Part shown: piece after piece, positions 46,432 through 56,185 of the stretch
Layout of the letters: each line of letters begins with the position of its first letter
Position numbering within the stretch: the first letter of the stretch is position 1
Assembly (NCBI GenBank): GCA_963732335.1
Contig: CAVSZO010000046.1
Coordinates: 62,001 to 126,000 of the forward strand
Length of the DNA: 64,000 nucleotides
Direction of reading: 5' to 3'
From: Desertimonas sp963732335
GTDB lineage: Bacteria > Actinomycetota > Acidimicrobiia > Acidimicrobiales > Ilumatobacteraceae
Translations under genes and position numbers: made by a program
The notes under the pieces: generated by a model
The model's input: the letters and a program-made list of their open reading frames with translations, nothing else
What the model was told of the DNA's origin: nothing
The model's database searches: none

Positions 46432-48718
46432 TCACACCGACGGGCTCGTCGCAACCGGCTCGAGGCGGACGACAATGGCCTTCGACGTTGGTGTGCGGCT
46501 GCCCTCGGCGACACTGTCGAGCGGAACCAGCACGTTGGCCTCCGGGAAGTACGCCGCGCAGCATCCCGGCGCTGTCGGGTAGGCGACTATCCGGAAGTTG
46601 CGGGCACGACGTTCGCTGCCGTCGGTCCACTCGCTGACGATGTCGACGACGTCACCATCGGCAAGGTCGAGTCGAGCGAGATCCGTCGGATTGGTGAACA
46701 CGACCCGCCGACCGCCGTGCACGCCGCGATAGCGGTCGTCGAGGCCATAGATCGTCGTGTTGAACTGGTCGTGCGAGCGCACGGTCTGCAGGAGCAGACG
46801 TCCCGAAGGCACCGAGATCGGTTCGAACACGTTGACCGACAGCCGCGCCCTCCCCGTCGCCGTCGGGAACGTCGTGCGTGTCGCGCGGCGGGTTCGGGAG
46901 GGCGAAGCCACCCGACCGGCGGACCCGCTCGTTGAAGTCGGAGAAGCCCGGGATCGTCGCGGCGATGTGCTCGCGCACGTCGTCGTAGTCGTTGGCGAGC
47001 GCCTGCCAATCGATCGGATCGTCGCCGAGCGTCGCCGTGGCCACGGCGCAGACGATCTCGACCTCGCTGCGCAGGTGCGGCGAGGCCGGCTCGTTGGCTC
47101 CCCGCGTGGCATGGACGATGCCCATCGAGTCCTCGACGGTGACGAAGCGCTCGCGGCCCGCCCGCCGGTCGGCTTCGGTACGCCCGAGGCAGGGCAGGAT
47201 CAGCGCCTCCGCCCCACAGTGGGCGTGCGAGCGGTTGAGCTTCGTCGACACCTGCACGGTCAGCGCGCACCGTTCGAGCGCCGCCGCCGTGGCGTCGGTG
47301 TCGGGAGCCGCGGCGGCGAAGTTGCCGCCAAGTCCCACGAACACATCGACGTCGCCGGCGGCCATCGCCGCGATCGTCGCCACGGTGTCGTAGCCGTGGC
47401 GCCGCGGCGGTTCGAAGGAGAAACGTGCGGCGAGGGCGTCGAGCAAGGCGTCCGTGGGGCGTTCAACGATGCCCATCGTGCGATCACCTTGCACGTTGCT
47501 GTGACCCCGCACCGGACACAATCCGGCGCCGCGACGCCCGATCGAGCCGCGCAGCAGCATCGTGTTGACGATCTCGCGAATCGTTGCGACGGCCTGGCGG
47601 TGCTGGGTCAGCCCCATCGCCCAGCAGACGACGATCCTCGTCGCCGCTACGAGGCGGTCGACCAGCGACTCGGCGGCGGCAGGGTCGAGGCCAGTGGCGG
47701 CGAGCAGGTGGGCGGCGTCGACCGACGCGAGGTGGTCGGCGAGCTCGGCGAAGCCGTCGCAGTGGCTGTCGATGAACCGGCGGTCGATGGCGCCGCGCTC
47801 GATGAGACGGCGGTTGACCCACTGGAACAGGGCAAGGTCGGCGGCGACCGCAACCGGAAGGTGGAGGTCGGCCAGCGACGTGCCGCGTCCGGCGATGCCG
47901 CGCAGACGCTGCGGGTTGCGGAAGGCGATCAGCCCGGCCTCCGGCAGCGGGTTGATCGAGACGATCGCCGCACCATTGCGCTTGGCCTGTTCGAGGGCAA
48001 TCAGCATGCGGGGATGGTTCGTCCCCGGGTTCTGCCCGGCGACGAGGATCAGCTCGGCGGCGTGGACGTCATCGAGGGTGACCGTCCCCTTGCCGATACC
48101 GATCGTCTCACCAAGGGCGACCCCACTCGACTCGTGGCACATGTTCGAGCAGTCCGGGAGGTTGTTGGTGCCGAACGCTCGGGCGAACAGCTGGTACAGG
48201 AACGCGGCTTCGTTGCTCGTCCGTCCCGATGTGTAGAACACGGCACGGTCCGGCGACGCAAGGGACCGGAGGTGATCGGCGAGCACAGCAACGGCGCCGT
48301 CCCAAGTGATCGGCTGGTAGTGAGCCTCCCCCGCCGGTCGGTACATCGGCTCGGTGAGTCGCCCCTGCTGGCCGAGCCAGTAGTCGGACCGACCGGACAG
48401 GTCGACGATCGAGTGGGAGGCGAAGAAGTCTGCGGTCACCCGACGATCGGTGGCCTCCTCGGCAACCGCCTTGGCACCGTTCTCACAGAACTCGAACCGG
48501 GTCGTGTCGTGTGGCTCCGGCCACGCGCATCCAGGGCAGTCGAACCCGTCCGGTTGATTGATCCGCAGCATCGTCCGGACCGCTTTCTGCGGGCTCAATT
48601 GCCTGTCGAGGGCGCGTACCGAGGCGATCACCCCGGGAATACCAGCCGCCCATCGCTTCGGCGGACCGACGCTCAGCCCGTCCTCGGCAACGTCGTCACG
48701 GGGCGCAGCCCTGGCCAT
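46432..48718 (-). CDS. FdhF/YdeP family molybdopterin-dependent oxidoreductase, one frameshift
   Basis: Repaired length about 761 residues, normal for YdeP-type enzymes. Start ATG 48718. The N-terminal motif INQPDGFDCPGCAWPEPH with FEFCENGAKAVAEEAT, then PITWDGAVAVLADHLRSLAS, DCSNMCHESSGVALGETIG and LILVAGQNPGTNHPRMLIAL are the classic formate-dehydrogenase-like molybdopterin-binding segments. One extra base near 46880 separates the C-terminal MoCo-binding domain (LLLQTVRSHDQFNTTIYGLD), which then runs to the stop. Next to modABC, it is the likely user of the imported molybdate. Electron partners are not encoded here. Confidence 0.85.
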
Positions 48719-48867
48719 CGGACTCAACCTACTGCCGCGTCCGCGGCGGCCGCCGCCCCAGGGAACTCTATGCGTGGCCGGTGCGTCTATGCCACCATCA
48801 GGGACGCCGTGCACCGTTGCGGGCAGCTCCTGGGGACGGCATCGGCCAACGAGGGCAAGGGGTAGCA

Positions 48868-50719
48868 ATGGTCAAGAGGCGGGCACTCATCGTGGTGGGC
48901 GGAGCGGCGTTGCTGCTCGCTGCCGCCACTCCCCCGTTGCTCGCTGGGGCCGAGTCGCCGGTTCTCGGGTCGACGACGACGGCGGCACCAAACGCAGGTG
49001 CGCCGACGACGGCGCCCGGCGATTCGTTCGTGCTGCCGGCTGGCTTCACGTACCTCGTGGACGACACCAACCGGATCACCGTCGCCGTTCCCACGACCTG
49101 GACCGACATCTCCACGGCTCCGTCCACGGTCGAAGGTGCCCTCGTGCCGTCGATCAACGCGGCGACCGACTTGGACGTCTGGGACCGGACGTTCGACGCC
49201 CCCGGCGTGCTCTACGCCGCCTTCCCGTTCACGGCCGACCCGCAGACGTTGATCGATCGGTTGGGGCTCACCAGCGGATGCGCTTCCGACACCGTCGTCC
49301 CCTACTCCGACGGCGTCTTCACCGGCTCGTGGGCCCAGTGGACCGAATGCGGCGCGACCGGCCAGGCCGCCTGGCACCTCATCGTCGCCAGTCCGGCCGA
49401 CCAGGCGTTCACCGCCGCGGTCGTGATGCAGCTCTCCGGGCCACAGGATCAGCAGGCGTTCGAGGTGGTGCTGGAGACGTTCAACACGACGCCTTCGGCG
49501 ACGTGGCCGGCGTCCGCACCAGGCCCGTCGACGACGCTGCCGGGATCGACGATCCCCGCCACGACCACGGCGCCGCCGTCGACCGCCACCGTCACGACCG
49601 TGCCCGTGCCGCCGCCACCAGTCACGTCGTCGACGCTCCGTCACGTCGTCGACGCTTCCGTCGTCGACCCTTCCGCCGACCACGGTGGGGGCGACCACAG
49701 TGCCGGGTCCGACGACGACAGGGCTGCCGGCGATCGGTATCCGACTCGTCGACGAAACGAACTTCCTGACGGTCACCGTGCCGGCGGACTGGACCGACCA
49801 GAACCTCGCCAACAGCCGGCACGACGATGGCAGTGAGCGGGCCACGATCACCGCAGCCACGGACATCCAGCAGTACTTCGAGACCTGGGAGGGCTCCGGC
49901 ACGCACCTGCTGGCGCTGCCCCCCACCACCGACCCCGCCGTCGTGCTCAACCAATTCGCCTATCCGGGCGCATGTACGGACGAAGGAATCATGCTCTACA
50001 GCGACAGTCGCTTCACCGGGCAACGACAGGACTGGTCGAACTGCGACGGGCTGGCGACACGCGTCGTCAACGTCGCGGCGCGCCCGCTCGACGCCTCGTT
50101 CACGCTGTTCATCCAGGTCCAGCAGGCGACGCCGGACGACGCGGCTCTCGACCAGATCCTCGCTTCCGCCGGTCCAGTGCAAGGAGCGGCCTATCCGACA
50201 CCCGTCGCATCGGCGCCGTTGACACCGACCGGGCCGGTGCCGCCCGAACTGCTGGCTGCTCCGGCGACCCCGCTGACAACCGTTACCGACGAGCAAGGTC
50301 GACTGTCGATCTCGGTGCCGAGCGCCTGGTCAGACACCGACGTCGGTCCGCACCTCAACGACGACGCCACCGACCGACCGCGCGTCGCTGCGGCACCGGT
50401 CCTCGACGATTTCTACTCGGACTGGGAGGCGCCAGGCGTCCAGGTCGTCGCCTATCCGTTCACCAGCGATCCGTCGACGCTGCTGCGCAACCTCGGGTTC
50501 GCCGATCAATGCAGCGACGCAGGTGTGCAGTCGTACGACAACGGCACGTTCACTGGCCTGATGCAGACGTGGGCGGCGTGCGGTGAAACCGTCTCGCGCA
50601 ACGTGCTACTGGCGCTCAGCCCCGCCGATCAGTCGGTGACGGTGTATGTCGAGATCCAACTCCCCGACCAGGACAACACCCCGCTGCAGGCAGTGTTGTC
50701 GTCGTTGCGAGTCGGATGA
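48868..50719 (+). CDS. Secreted protein with three Cys-x22-Cys modules (paralogue 1), frameshift in linker
   Basis: About 617 residues after repair. Start ATG 48868 has AAGGGG upstream. Signal peptide 1-27, a Thr/Ala linker, then three related modules of about 130-150 residues. Each has a V-P-x2-W-x-D start (VAVPTTWTDIS, VTVPADWTDQN, ISVPSAWSDTD), a middle APGV-type strand, and one Cys pair exactly 22 residues apart with a shared (Y/F)-(S/D)-(D/N)-x2-F-x-G core. The Thr/Pro linker between modules 1 and 2 contains near-repeats of TCGTCGACGCTTCCG and one extra base (about 49637). Family and function are not recognised; no catalytic motif is visible. Overlaps the next gene by ATGA. Confidence 0.75.
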
Positions 50720-52468
50720 GTCCGCGGTCGTCGGCGGCGATCGCCACGGCACTCGGGTGCGGAGCCGTTGCCGTGCTCGCACTTGGAACCTCCGTCGCCG
50801 CCACGGTGGCGGACGAAACGACCACCTCGGCGACGGCAGATGCCACGTCGGACACGGAAACCCCGGACACCGAGACGGAGGCGTCGACGCCCGGCACTCC
50901 CGATGAGTTTGCGCTGCCGCCCGGCCACACGATGCTCGTCGACAACACCGGACGGCTCACGGTCGCAGTGCCCGATACCTGGGGCGACATCGATCTCGAA
51001 CCGGACACCGTGGATGGCGCGGTGGTCCCGCGGATCAACGCCGCCACCGACCTCGACGTCTGGCGCGAGACGTTCGACGCGCCCGGCGTGCTGTATGCCG
51101 CCTTCCCCTACGCCGCAGACGAAGAGGCGCTCTACCGGGACCGCTTCGAGTTGCGGTCCGGATGCGCCAGCGAGGAAGTCGTGCCGTACGACGACGGGGC
51201 ATTCTTCGGCGAGTGGCGGAAGCTCACCGAATGCGGTCCATCCGGTCAGGCCGAGCTCCACGTCGTCGTCGCCAGCCCGACCAGTGAGGACGTAACCGTG
51301 CTCGTCGTCGTCCAGCTCGTCGGTCCGCAGGATCAACCGGTTCTCGACGCGGTGCTGCAGTCGTTCAACTTCACGCCGACGGCGACCTGGCCGGCCACGT
51401 CGACGACCGCCCTCGGCACGTCGACATCGTCGTCGACGACGAGCCGCCCCAACTGCACCGGCGTCGTCGACCCCAGCGGAGATGACCTACGTCGAGAACA
51501 ACAGCGGTGTCATCTCTGTCAGGGTGCCGACTGGTTGGGACGAAGTCGAGGCAACCGGCGGCGTCAACAACGACGGGTCGTACCGTCCGGCAATCGTCGC
51601 CGCGCCGAGCCTCGTCGAGTTCGGCGGTGGATTCGAACACCCGGGAATGCGCATAATCGCCCTTCCGCCGGCAACCGACCCGGCCGGGGTCCTGGCCAAC
51701 GCCGCGCAACCCGACGACTGCGAGTCCGCGGGTGCGACACCGTTCGACAACGACCAGTTCACCGGGCTCCGCCAAGCTTGGACCAGCTGCGCCGGCGGAA
51801 CGATGGACGTCGTGCTCGTCGCCGCCCGCCCTGCTGACGACGCCTTCACGCTCTACGCCCAGGTACAGGAGGAGGCTGGCGGCGGGCTGACCGCGCTGAT
51901 CGTCGAGTCGCTTGGCGCACCTGGTTCGACCTCGTACCCACCGCAGACGGCGTCGCCGAGTGACCTGACGATCTCAGGAGCAGTGCCCGAGTCGTTGTGG
52001 CAGGGCCCCGTGCAATCGGACAACCACATCGTCATCGACCGCGCCCGCCAACTGCGGATTCAAGTTCCGTCGGCGTGGCAGGACGTGTGGCTCTACCCTT
52101 CGTTCAACGACGACGCCAGCCCGAGGCCGCGCATCGTCGCTTCCCTCCACATCGAAACGATGCTGGCGCAGTGGGAGGTTCCCGGGGTGGGCTTCCTCGA
52201 GCTTCCCTTTGTTGACGCGGCGACCTACCTCGCCAATCGGAGCCTGGGGACGCCGGGCTGCGACGACGGTGGCGCGCAGTCGTTCGACAACGGCGCGTAC
52301 CGCGGACTGATGCACACGTGGATCAACTGTGGCGGAACTGAAACCCGGTTCGTCACGGTCGTCGTGAGCCCCCCGGACAACTCGGCCACGCTGGTGCTCG
52401 AGGTGCAGCTGCCAACCGCGGACGACACCGCCCTGCGGACCGTGCTCGCCTCGTTCGGACAGCTCTGA
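50716..52468 (+). CDS. Secreted protein with three Cys-x22-Cys modules (paralogue 2), frameshift in linker
   Basis: About 584 residues after repair. Signal peptide 1-30, then a Thr/Glu-rich linker and three modules matching those of the preceding gene. Module 1 is the most alike (VPRINAATDLDVWRETFDAP versus VPSINAATDLDVWDRTFDAP). Cys pairs are again 22 residues apart in all three modules. One extra base near 51442 lies in the Ser/Thr linker between modules 1 and 2, the same place as in paralogue 1. The start overlaps the previous stop (ATGA), so the two proteins are made together. Function unknown; extracellular binding is plausible. Confidence 0.75.
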
Positions 52469-52476
52469 GCCTGGCG

Positions 52477-53016
52477 TCAGCTGGCGACCACGGCGGTCTC
52501 CGTCGCCGCCCTCAGGTCGTCGCGGGCACGCGCCACACGCGATCGAATCGTGCCGATCGGACAGCCGACGATCGTCGCCGCCTCCTCGTAGCTGAGCCCG
52601 ACGAGCTGCGTCAGGGCAAACGCCTCGCGCCGGTCGGGATCGAGCCGTCGCAGCAGATCGACCGTCGCCGACACGTCGCCGGCGTCGACGGCGGCGCCGT
52701 GACACGACGCCTCGACCCACAGCCGGTCGAGGAGGCGGCGCTGACGCTGGCGACGGCGAACGTGGTCGGCGCACGTTCGCCTGGCGATCGAGAGCAGCCA
52801 CAGCCGCACGGGCGCGTCACCCCTGAACTGCGGCAACGAGCGCAGGGCCCGTAGATAGGTCTCCTGTACGAGATCCTCGATCTCGCCGTCGGAACCGAGC
52901 ACTGCGCAGACCTGCCGAACCGCCTGCTCGGTCCGTCGCACGAGCTCGGCGACGGCGACGTTGTCACCCTCGGCGGCCGCCGCCGCGTAGCGCCACAGCG
53001 GATCGTCCGGGAGCAT
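52477..53016 (-). CDS. ECF-type RNA polymerase sigma factor
   Basis: Protein of 179 residues from ATG 53016 (GTG 53022 is also in frame). Region 2 reads IEDLVQETYLRALRSLPQFR then RLWLLSIARRTCADHVRRRQ; region 4 reads REAFALTQLVGLSYEEAATI then VGCPIGTIRSRVARARDDLR, which binds the -35 element. It is divergent from a zinc-finger anti-sigma gene 50 bases away, an unusual arrangement because such pairs are more often in one operon. The neighbouring copper genes or the secreted paralogues could be targets. Confidence 0.9.
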   Translation of the reverse strand: MLPDDPLWRYAAAAAEGDNVAVAELVRRTEQAVRQVCAVLGSDGEIEDLVQETYLRALRSLPQFRGDAPVRLWLLSIARRTCADHVRRRQRQRRLLDRLWVEASCHGAAVDAGDVSATVDLLRRLDPDRREAFALTQLVGLSYEEAATIVGCPIGTIRSRVARARDDLRAATETAVVAS

Positions 53017-53066
53017 CAGCACAGGATGCCGGGAACCGCCGGGGATCCTCAAGCGACTTGGCCTCC

Positions 53067-53777
53067 ATGACGTGTGAGCGGTGGCGCGACGCCATCTCGG
53101 CACGGGCAGACGGTGAAGCGCTCGGTGTCGACGAACGCCTCCTCGATGCTCACCTCGAGCGCTGCCGGGAGTGCCGCAGCTTCGCCGACGCGGCACCGTT
53201 GCCGCTTGCACCGCGGCTCGCACCGCTGCCCTCGCCCGAACTCCCGCGACGCGTCTCCCGCGACGCGGCCCGTGCCGACCGCGCGTCGACGTCGAGCATC
53301 GTGCGGGCCCTGCTGGCCGTCGTCGCCGTCGAGATCATCGTCGTGTCCGTCCCCGCCCTGCTGGGCGACAGGCAGGCAACCTCCACCCACGCCGCCAGGC
53401 ACCTCGGCGCCTTTGCCGTCGCCTACGGGGTCGGTCTCCTCGTCGTCGTCGCCCGCCCGGCCCGCGCTCGCACGATGTTGCCCGTCGCCGCCGTGCTCGC
53501 CGGTGCGCTCGTGATCACCTCCGTGGTCGACCTCAGCCAGCGCCGCATTCCCCTGGTGGATGAGGCGGCACACCTCCCGGAGGTCGTGAGTGTCGTGCTG
53601 GTGTGGCTGATCGCCGTGCCGTCGCGTCGATCACTCGATGGTCACGGTCGTGGTGCCCGCCACCGACTCGAACTCGCTGATCCGCACACGGATGGAGAGG
53701 TCCCACCTTCCGGCGAAACCGAGGTCGGCAGTCGCCTGGTACCGGCCGATACCGAGGGGAAGGACCTCGGGTTGTAG
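53067..53777 (+). CDS. Zinc-finger anti-sigma factor-like membrane protein
   Basis: Protein of 236 residues from ATG 53067. The N-terminus has the anti-sigma zinc finger H-x3-C-x2-C (LDAHLERCRECRSFA, near 30-44). Four hydrophobic segments follow at about 77-98, 110-130, 138-158 and 170-185. It should hold the divergent ECF sigma factor at the membrane. The last 49 residues are polar and are read antisense through 147 bases of the convergent copCD gene, which may mean that a natural stop near 53630 has been lost. Confidence 0.8.
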   Translation: MTCERWRDAISARADGEALGVDERLLDAHLERCRECRSFADAAPLPLAPRLAPLPSPELPRRVSRDAARADRASTSSIVRALLAVVAVEIIVVSVPALLGDRQATSTHAARHLGAFAVAYGVGLLVVVARPARARTMLPVAAVLAGALVITSVVDLSQRRIPLVDEAAHLPEVVSVVLVWLIAVPSRRSLDGHGRGARHRLELADPHTDGEVPPSGETEVGSRLVPADTEGKDLGL

Positions 53778-55280
53778 CGGACCGACCTCGAGCGCTGGCA
53801 GGGCGAGTTCGATGACGGGCGCCTCGTACGGGTTGACGATGCGGCCCTCGAGGTCGCGCAGCTCGACATCGACGACGTTGAACCCCACTCGGCCCGGCGT
53901 GACGACGACATCGGCCGTCCCGGCGTCGCCCAGCGTCACCGTCGCCGACTGGCCAGCCGCTGCCGGCGCCGCGGCGGCCACAGAGCTGAGCGGTGATCGG
54001 GTGACCATCACCGCCGTGACGCCGACCGCGACGATCAGCAGGACGAGCTCGGCAAGCACGATGTTGCCGAGCCAGCGCCGGCCGTCGGATCTCTCCGAGT
54101 CGTCCACGGCCCCGGGCTCACGCACCTCGACGGCCGGGACCAGGCGGTATCTATTGAATGCTCCGAGGGCGATGACGACCAGAACGAGCACCACCTTGAT
54201 GATCAGCGCCCACCCATAGCCTGTGCTCGTCAACTCATCTGTGGACGGCAGGATGATCCAGGCCATGATCACCCCGGTCACGGCGACCACACCGACGGCG
54301 ATGAGGGCTGAGTCGCTGAAGCGGCGGACGGCTGCGGCGAGCCTTCCAGCGTCGCTAGAAGAGCGGAAGGCGACGACCAGAGCGACGATCCCGCCGAGCC
54401 AGACGGCTGCCGCCGTGAGATGGACGACGTCCGAGGCGACCATGGCCCACCGCCTCTCCGTTGCCCTGGTGTGTCCTTCGATCGAGAACCCGGCCAGGGC
54501 AACGAGGGCGAACACGAGCGAGAGCCATCGCGGCGCGCGTCGGTCGACGAGCACGGCGACGACGAGGAGGGCGTTGGCCGTGACCGCGGTGGAGACTCCG
54601 ATCGGACCGCGCAACGCCGACATCAGGACATCGTTGTCGCGCAGGGCGTCGAGCCCGCCGCCGAGACGGGCGATGCGGAAGGGCACGGCGGCGACCAGGG
54701 CGACGGCTCCGAGTACGGCTGCAGGGCTGGTGACCGCACGCAGCTCGGCGCGCCGATCGGCGTAGACCGAGAAGAACAACGTCCCGGCCGCGACGAGGGC
54801 GCCGGTGTATCCGACCGCCGACAGGACCGCTGCACCGGCGCGCACCCCCCAGCCCGCTTGGTCACCGCCGACGTCGATGGCGTCGCCGGTCAGTCCCTCC
54901 GACGTCGGCGCGCCGACGTGGAACACCGAGGCACCGCCGATGCGGTGCGAATCGACGGAGACGATCTCGAAGACGATGGTGTAGGTCCCATCGGCGAGAC
55001 CGTCGGGGAGCGTGGCGGTGATCGTCTCGTTCGCCTGCGCCGTCCCCGTCGAGACGTCCTCGGCGTCGTCGTCGAGCACGCGCACCGAGCCACCGGTCAG
55101 CGACACTGGCTCACTGAAGGTGAGGACGACCTCCGCCGGGGCGACATCGAGCACCTCGCCATCGGCTGGGCTGACGGAGATCAGTTCGGCGTGAGCGGCG
55201 GCGGTTCCGCCGAACAGTACGAGTGAGAGCGCCGCGAGGATCGCGCCGATGCCGGCATGGCGAGCCAATCGCATCCGCAC
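53631..55280 (-). CDS. CopC-CopD fusion, copper transport/resistance protein
   Basis: Membrane protein of 549 residues. Signal peptide 1-28, then a CopC domain whose mature N-terminus is AHAELISVSPADG (His1 copper ligand) with VDSHRIGGASVFHV near 110-123 (second His region). A CopD membrane domain of about eight helices follows (about 150-430), with HTRATERRWAMVASDVVHLT. A C-terminal exported domain of about 110 residues (VVVTPGRVGFNVVDVELRD) resembles the soluble tail of YcnJ-type proteins. It is 18 bases after ycnI on the same strand, a standard copper-uptake pair. Confidence 0.88.
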   Translation of the reverse strand: MRMRLARHAGIGAILAALSLVLFGGTAAAHAELISVSPADGEVLDVAPAEVVLTFSEPVSLTGGSVRVLDDDAEDVSTGTAQANETITATLPDGLADGTYTIVFEIVSVDSHRIGGASVFHVGAPTSEGLTGDAIDVGGDQAGWGVRAGAAVLSAVGYTGALVAAGTLFFSVYADRRAELRAVTSPAAVLGAVALVAAVPFRIARLGGGLDALRDNDVLMSALRGPIGVSTAVTANALLVVAVLVDRRAPRWLSLVFALVALAGFSIEGHTRATERRWAMVASDVVHLTAAAVWLGGIVALVVAFRSSSDAGRLAAAVRRFSDSALIAVGVVAVTGVIMAWIILPSTDELTSTGYGWALIIKVVLVLVVIALGAFNRYRLVPAVEVREPGAVDDSERSDGRRWLGNIVLAELVLLIVAVGVTAVMVTRSPLSSVAAAAPAAAGQSATVTLGDAGTADVVVTPGRVGFNVVDVELRDLEGRIVNPYEAPVIELALPALEVGPLQPEVLPLGIGRYQATADLGFAGRWDLSIRVRISEFESVAGTTTVTIE

Positions 55281-55298
55281 CTCCGGCTGAGTCGACCG

Positions 55299-55874
55299 TT
55301 AGGCGTCTTCGTGGCTGTCGCCCTCGCCCTCGCTGGCGGCGACGACCACAACACTCGGAGCCGGGGACTCGAGGTCGTCGGCGCTCTGGTCCTGGGCCGG
55401 AATCTCGATCCATGCAGATTCGCCGGTTTCGCAGGTCTGGATCGTCGGGAAGTAGATCGTTTGCCCGGCGGCGTCCTCGGGAACGGTCACGCTGAGCTCG
55501 AACGTGTCGCGGAACCCGTCCTCGACCGGCGTCCGCGCCGTGTAGATCACCTCGCTGACCCGCTCGGTGATCTGCTCGCCGTGGGAGCCCTCGATCGGCG
55601 CGTCCAACGCCTCGGTCACCTTCTCGACGTCCCAGTTGGCGTTGATCGTCGGGGAGACAGTCGGGATCGACTCCGGCATCTGGATGCGCACCTCCGTGGT
55701 CGGCGAGCCTTCGCACCCATGGGAGAAGGCGAACGTGACGATCGCCGACTCCCCGGCCACGACCTCGTCCTCCTGGATCGAGACGTGGGCCGCCGCCGTG
55801 GCGCCGAGGGCCACGGCGAGACCGAGTCCGGCGCCGAGACCGGCGACGAGACGAGCGGGATGGAGCAACTGCAT
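55299..55874 (-). CDS. ycnI: YcnI/DUF1775 family copper-binding protein
   Basis: Exported protein of 191 residues. AAGGAG lies six bases before the ATG. After a signal peptide (1-29), the mature N-terminus AHVSIQEDEVVAGESAIVTF gives the histidine used in the monohistidine copper brace of YcnI, followed by SHGCEGSPTTEVRIQMPESI and a conserved NANWDVEK Trp. A Cys pair (SHGCEG and QTCETG) may form a disulfide. The usual C-terminal membrane anchor is missing; the protein ends in an acidic tail. Probably loads copper onto the CopC domain of the next gene. Confidence 0.88.
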   Translation of the reverse strand: MQLLHPARLVAGLGAGLGLAVALGATAAAHVSIQEDEVVAGESAIVTFAFSHGCEGSPTTEVRIQMPESIPTVSPTINANWDVEKVTEALDAPIEGSHGEQITERVSEVIYTARTPVEDGFRDTFELSVTVPEDAAGQTIYFPTIQTCETGESAWIEIPAQDQSADDLESPAPSVVVVAASEGEGDSHEDA

Positions 55875-56185
55875 GGGGACTCCTTCGAGGTCAGGTCAAC
55901 ACTTGGTCGCCGCGACCGCCCGTCGAGTTCCCGATCGGCCGGCGCAACTGGTGAAGTGTTCGGGCTATTCAGTGATCGGGTTCGACACACCGACCTCGTT
56001 GGATTGCCGGACGCCCGACCGGGCCAGGACTATCTGGGCGCGATTCGTGTCATTGGTCGATCACCGGCCACCAACGTCCTCACAGCAACCAAAGAGTGGC
56101 GACCGACGGCATCCCGGGTTCCCTACAATCGATCGTCAACCAGCCTCGGCGTGCCGCGCCGAGGCAACCAGGCCCAGGAGGTCGA
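55875..56185. other. 311-base divergent intergenic region holding dispersed repeat B copy 2
   Basis: Lies between ycnI (minus) and the ferritin-like gene (plus). No gene is seen. It contains the repeat B copy (56066-56109). The ribosome site AGGAGG (56176-56181) is four bases before GTG 56186 and decides that start. Confidence 0.6.
56066..56109 (+). repeat. Dispersed repeat B, copy 2
   Basis: Matches 15893-15934 in about 38 of 44 positions with one two-base gap; shared blocks include CACCAACGTC, TCACAGC and CCAAAGAGT, then GACCGACGG. Unlike copy 1 it lacks the complementary left arm, so the long hairpin does not form here. Confidence 0.6.

Noticed and set aside
46757..48865. 702-codon plus-strand open frame opposite the molybdopterin oxidoreductase
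   Set aside because: It lacks any domain, and the minus strand encodes the full YdeP-type motif series.
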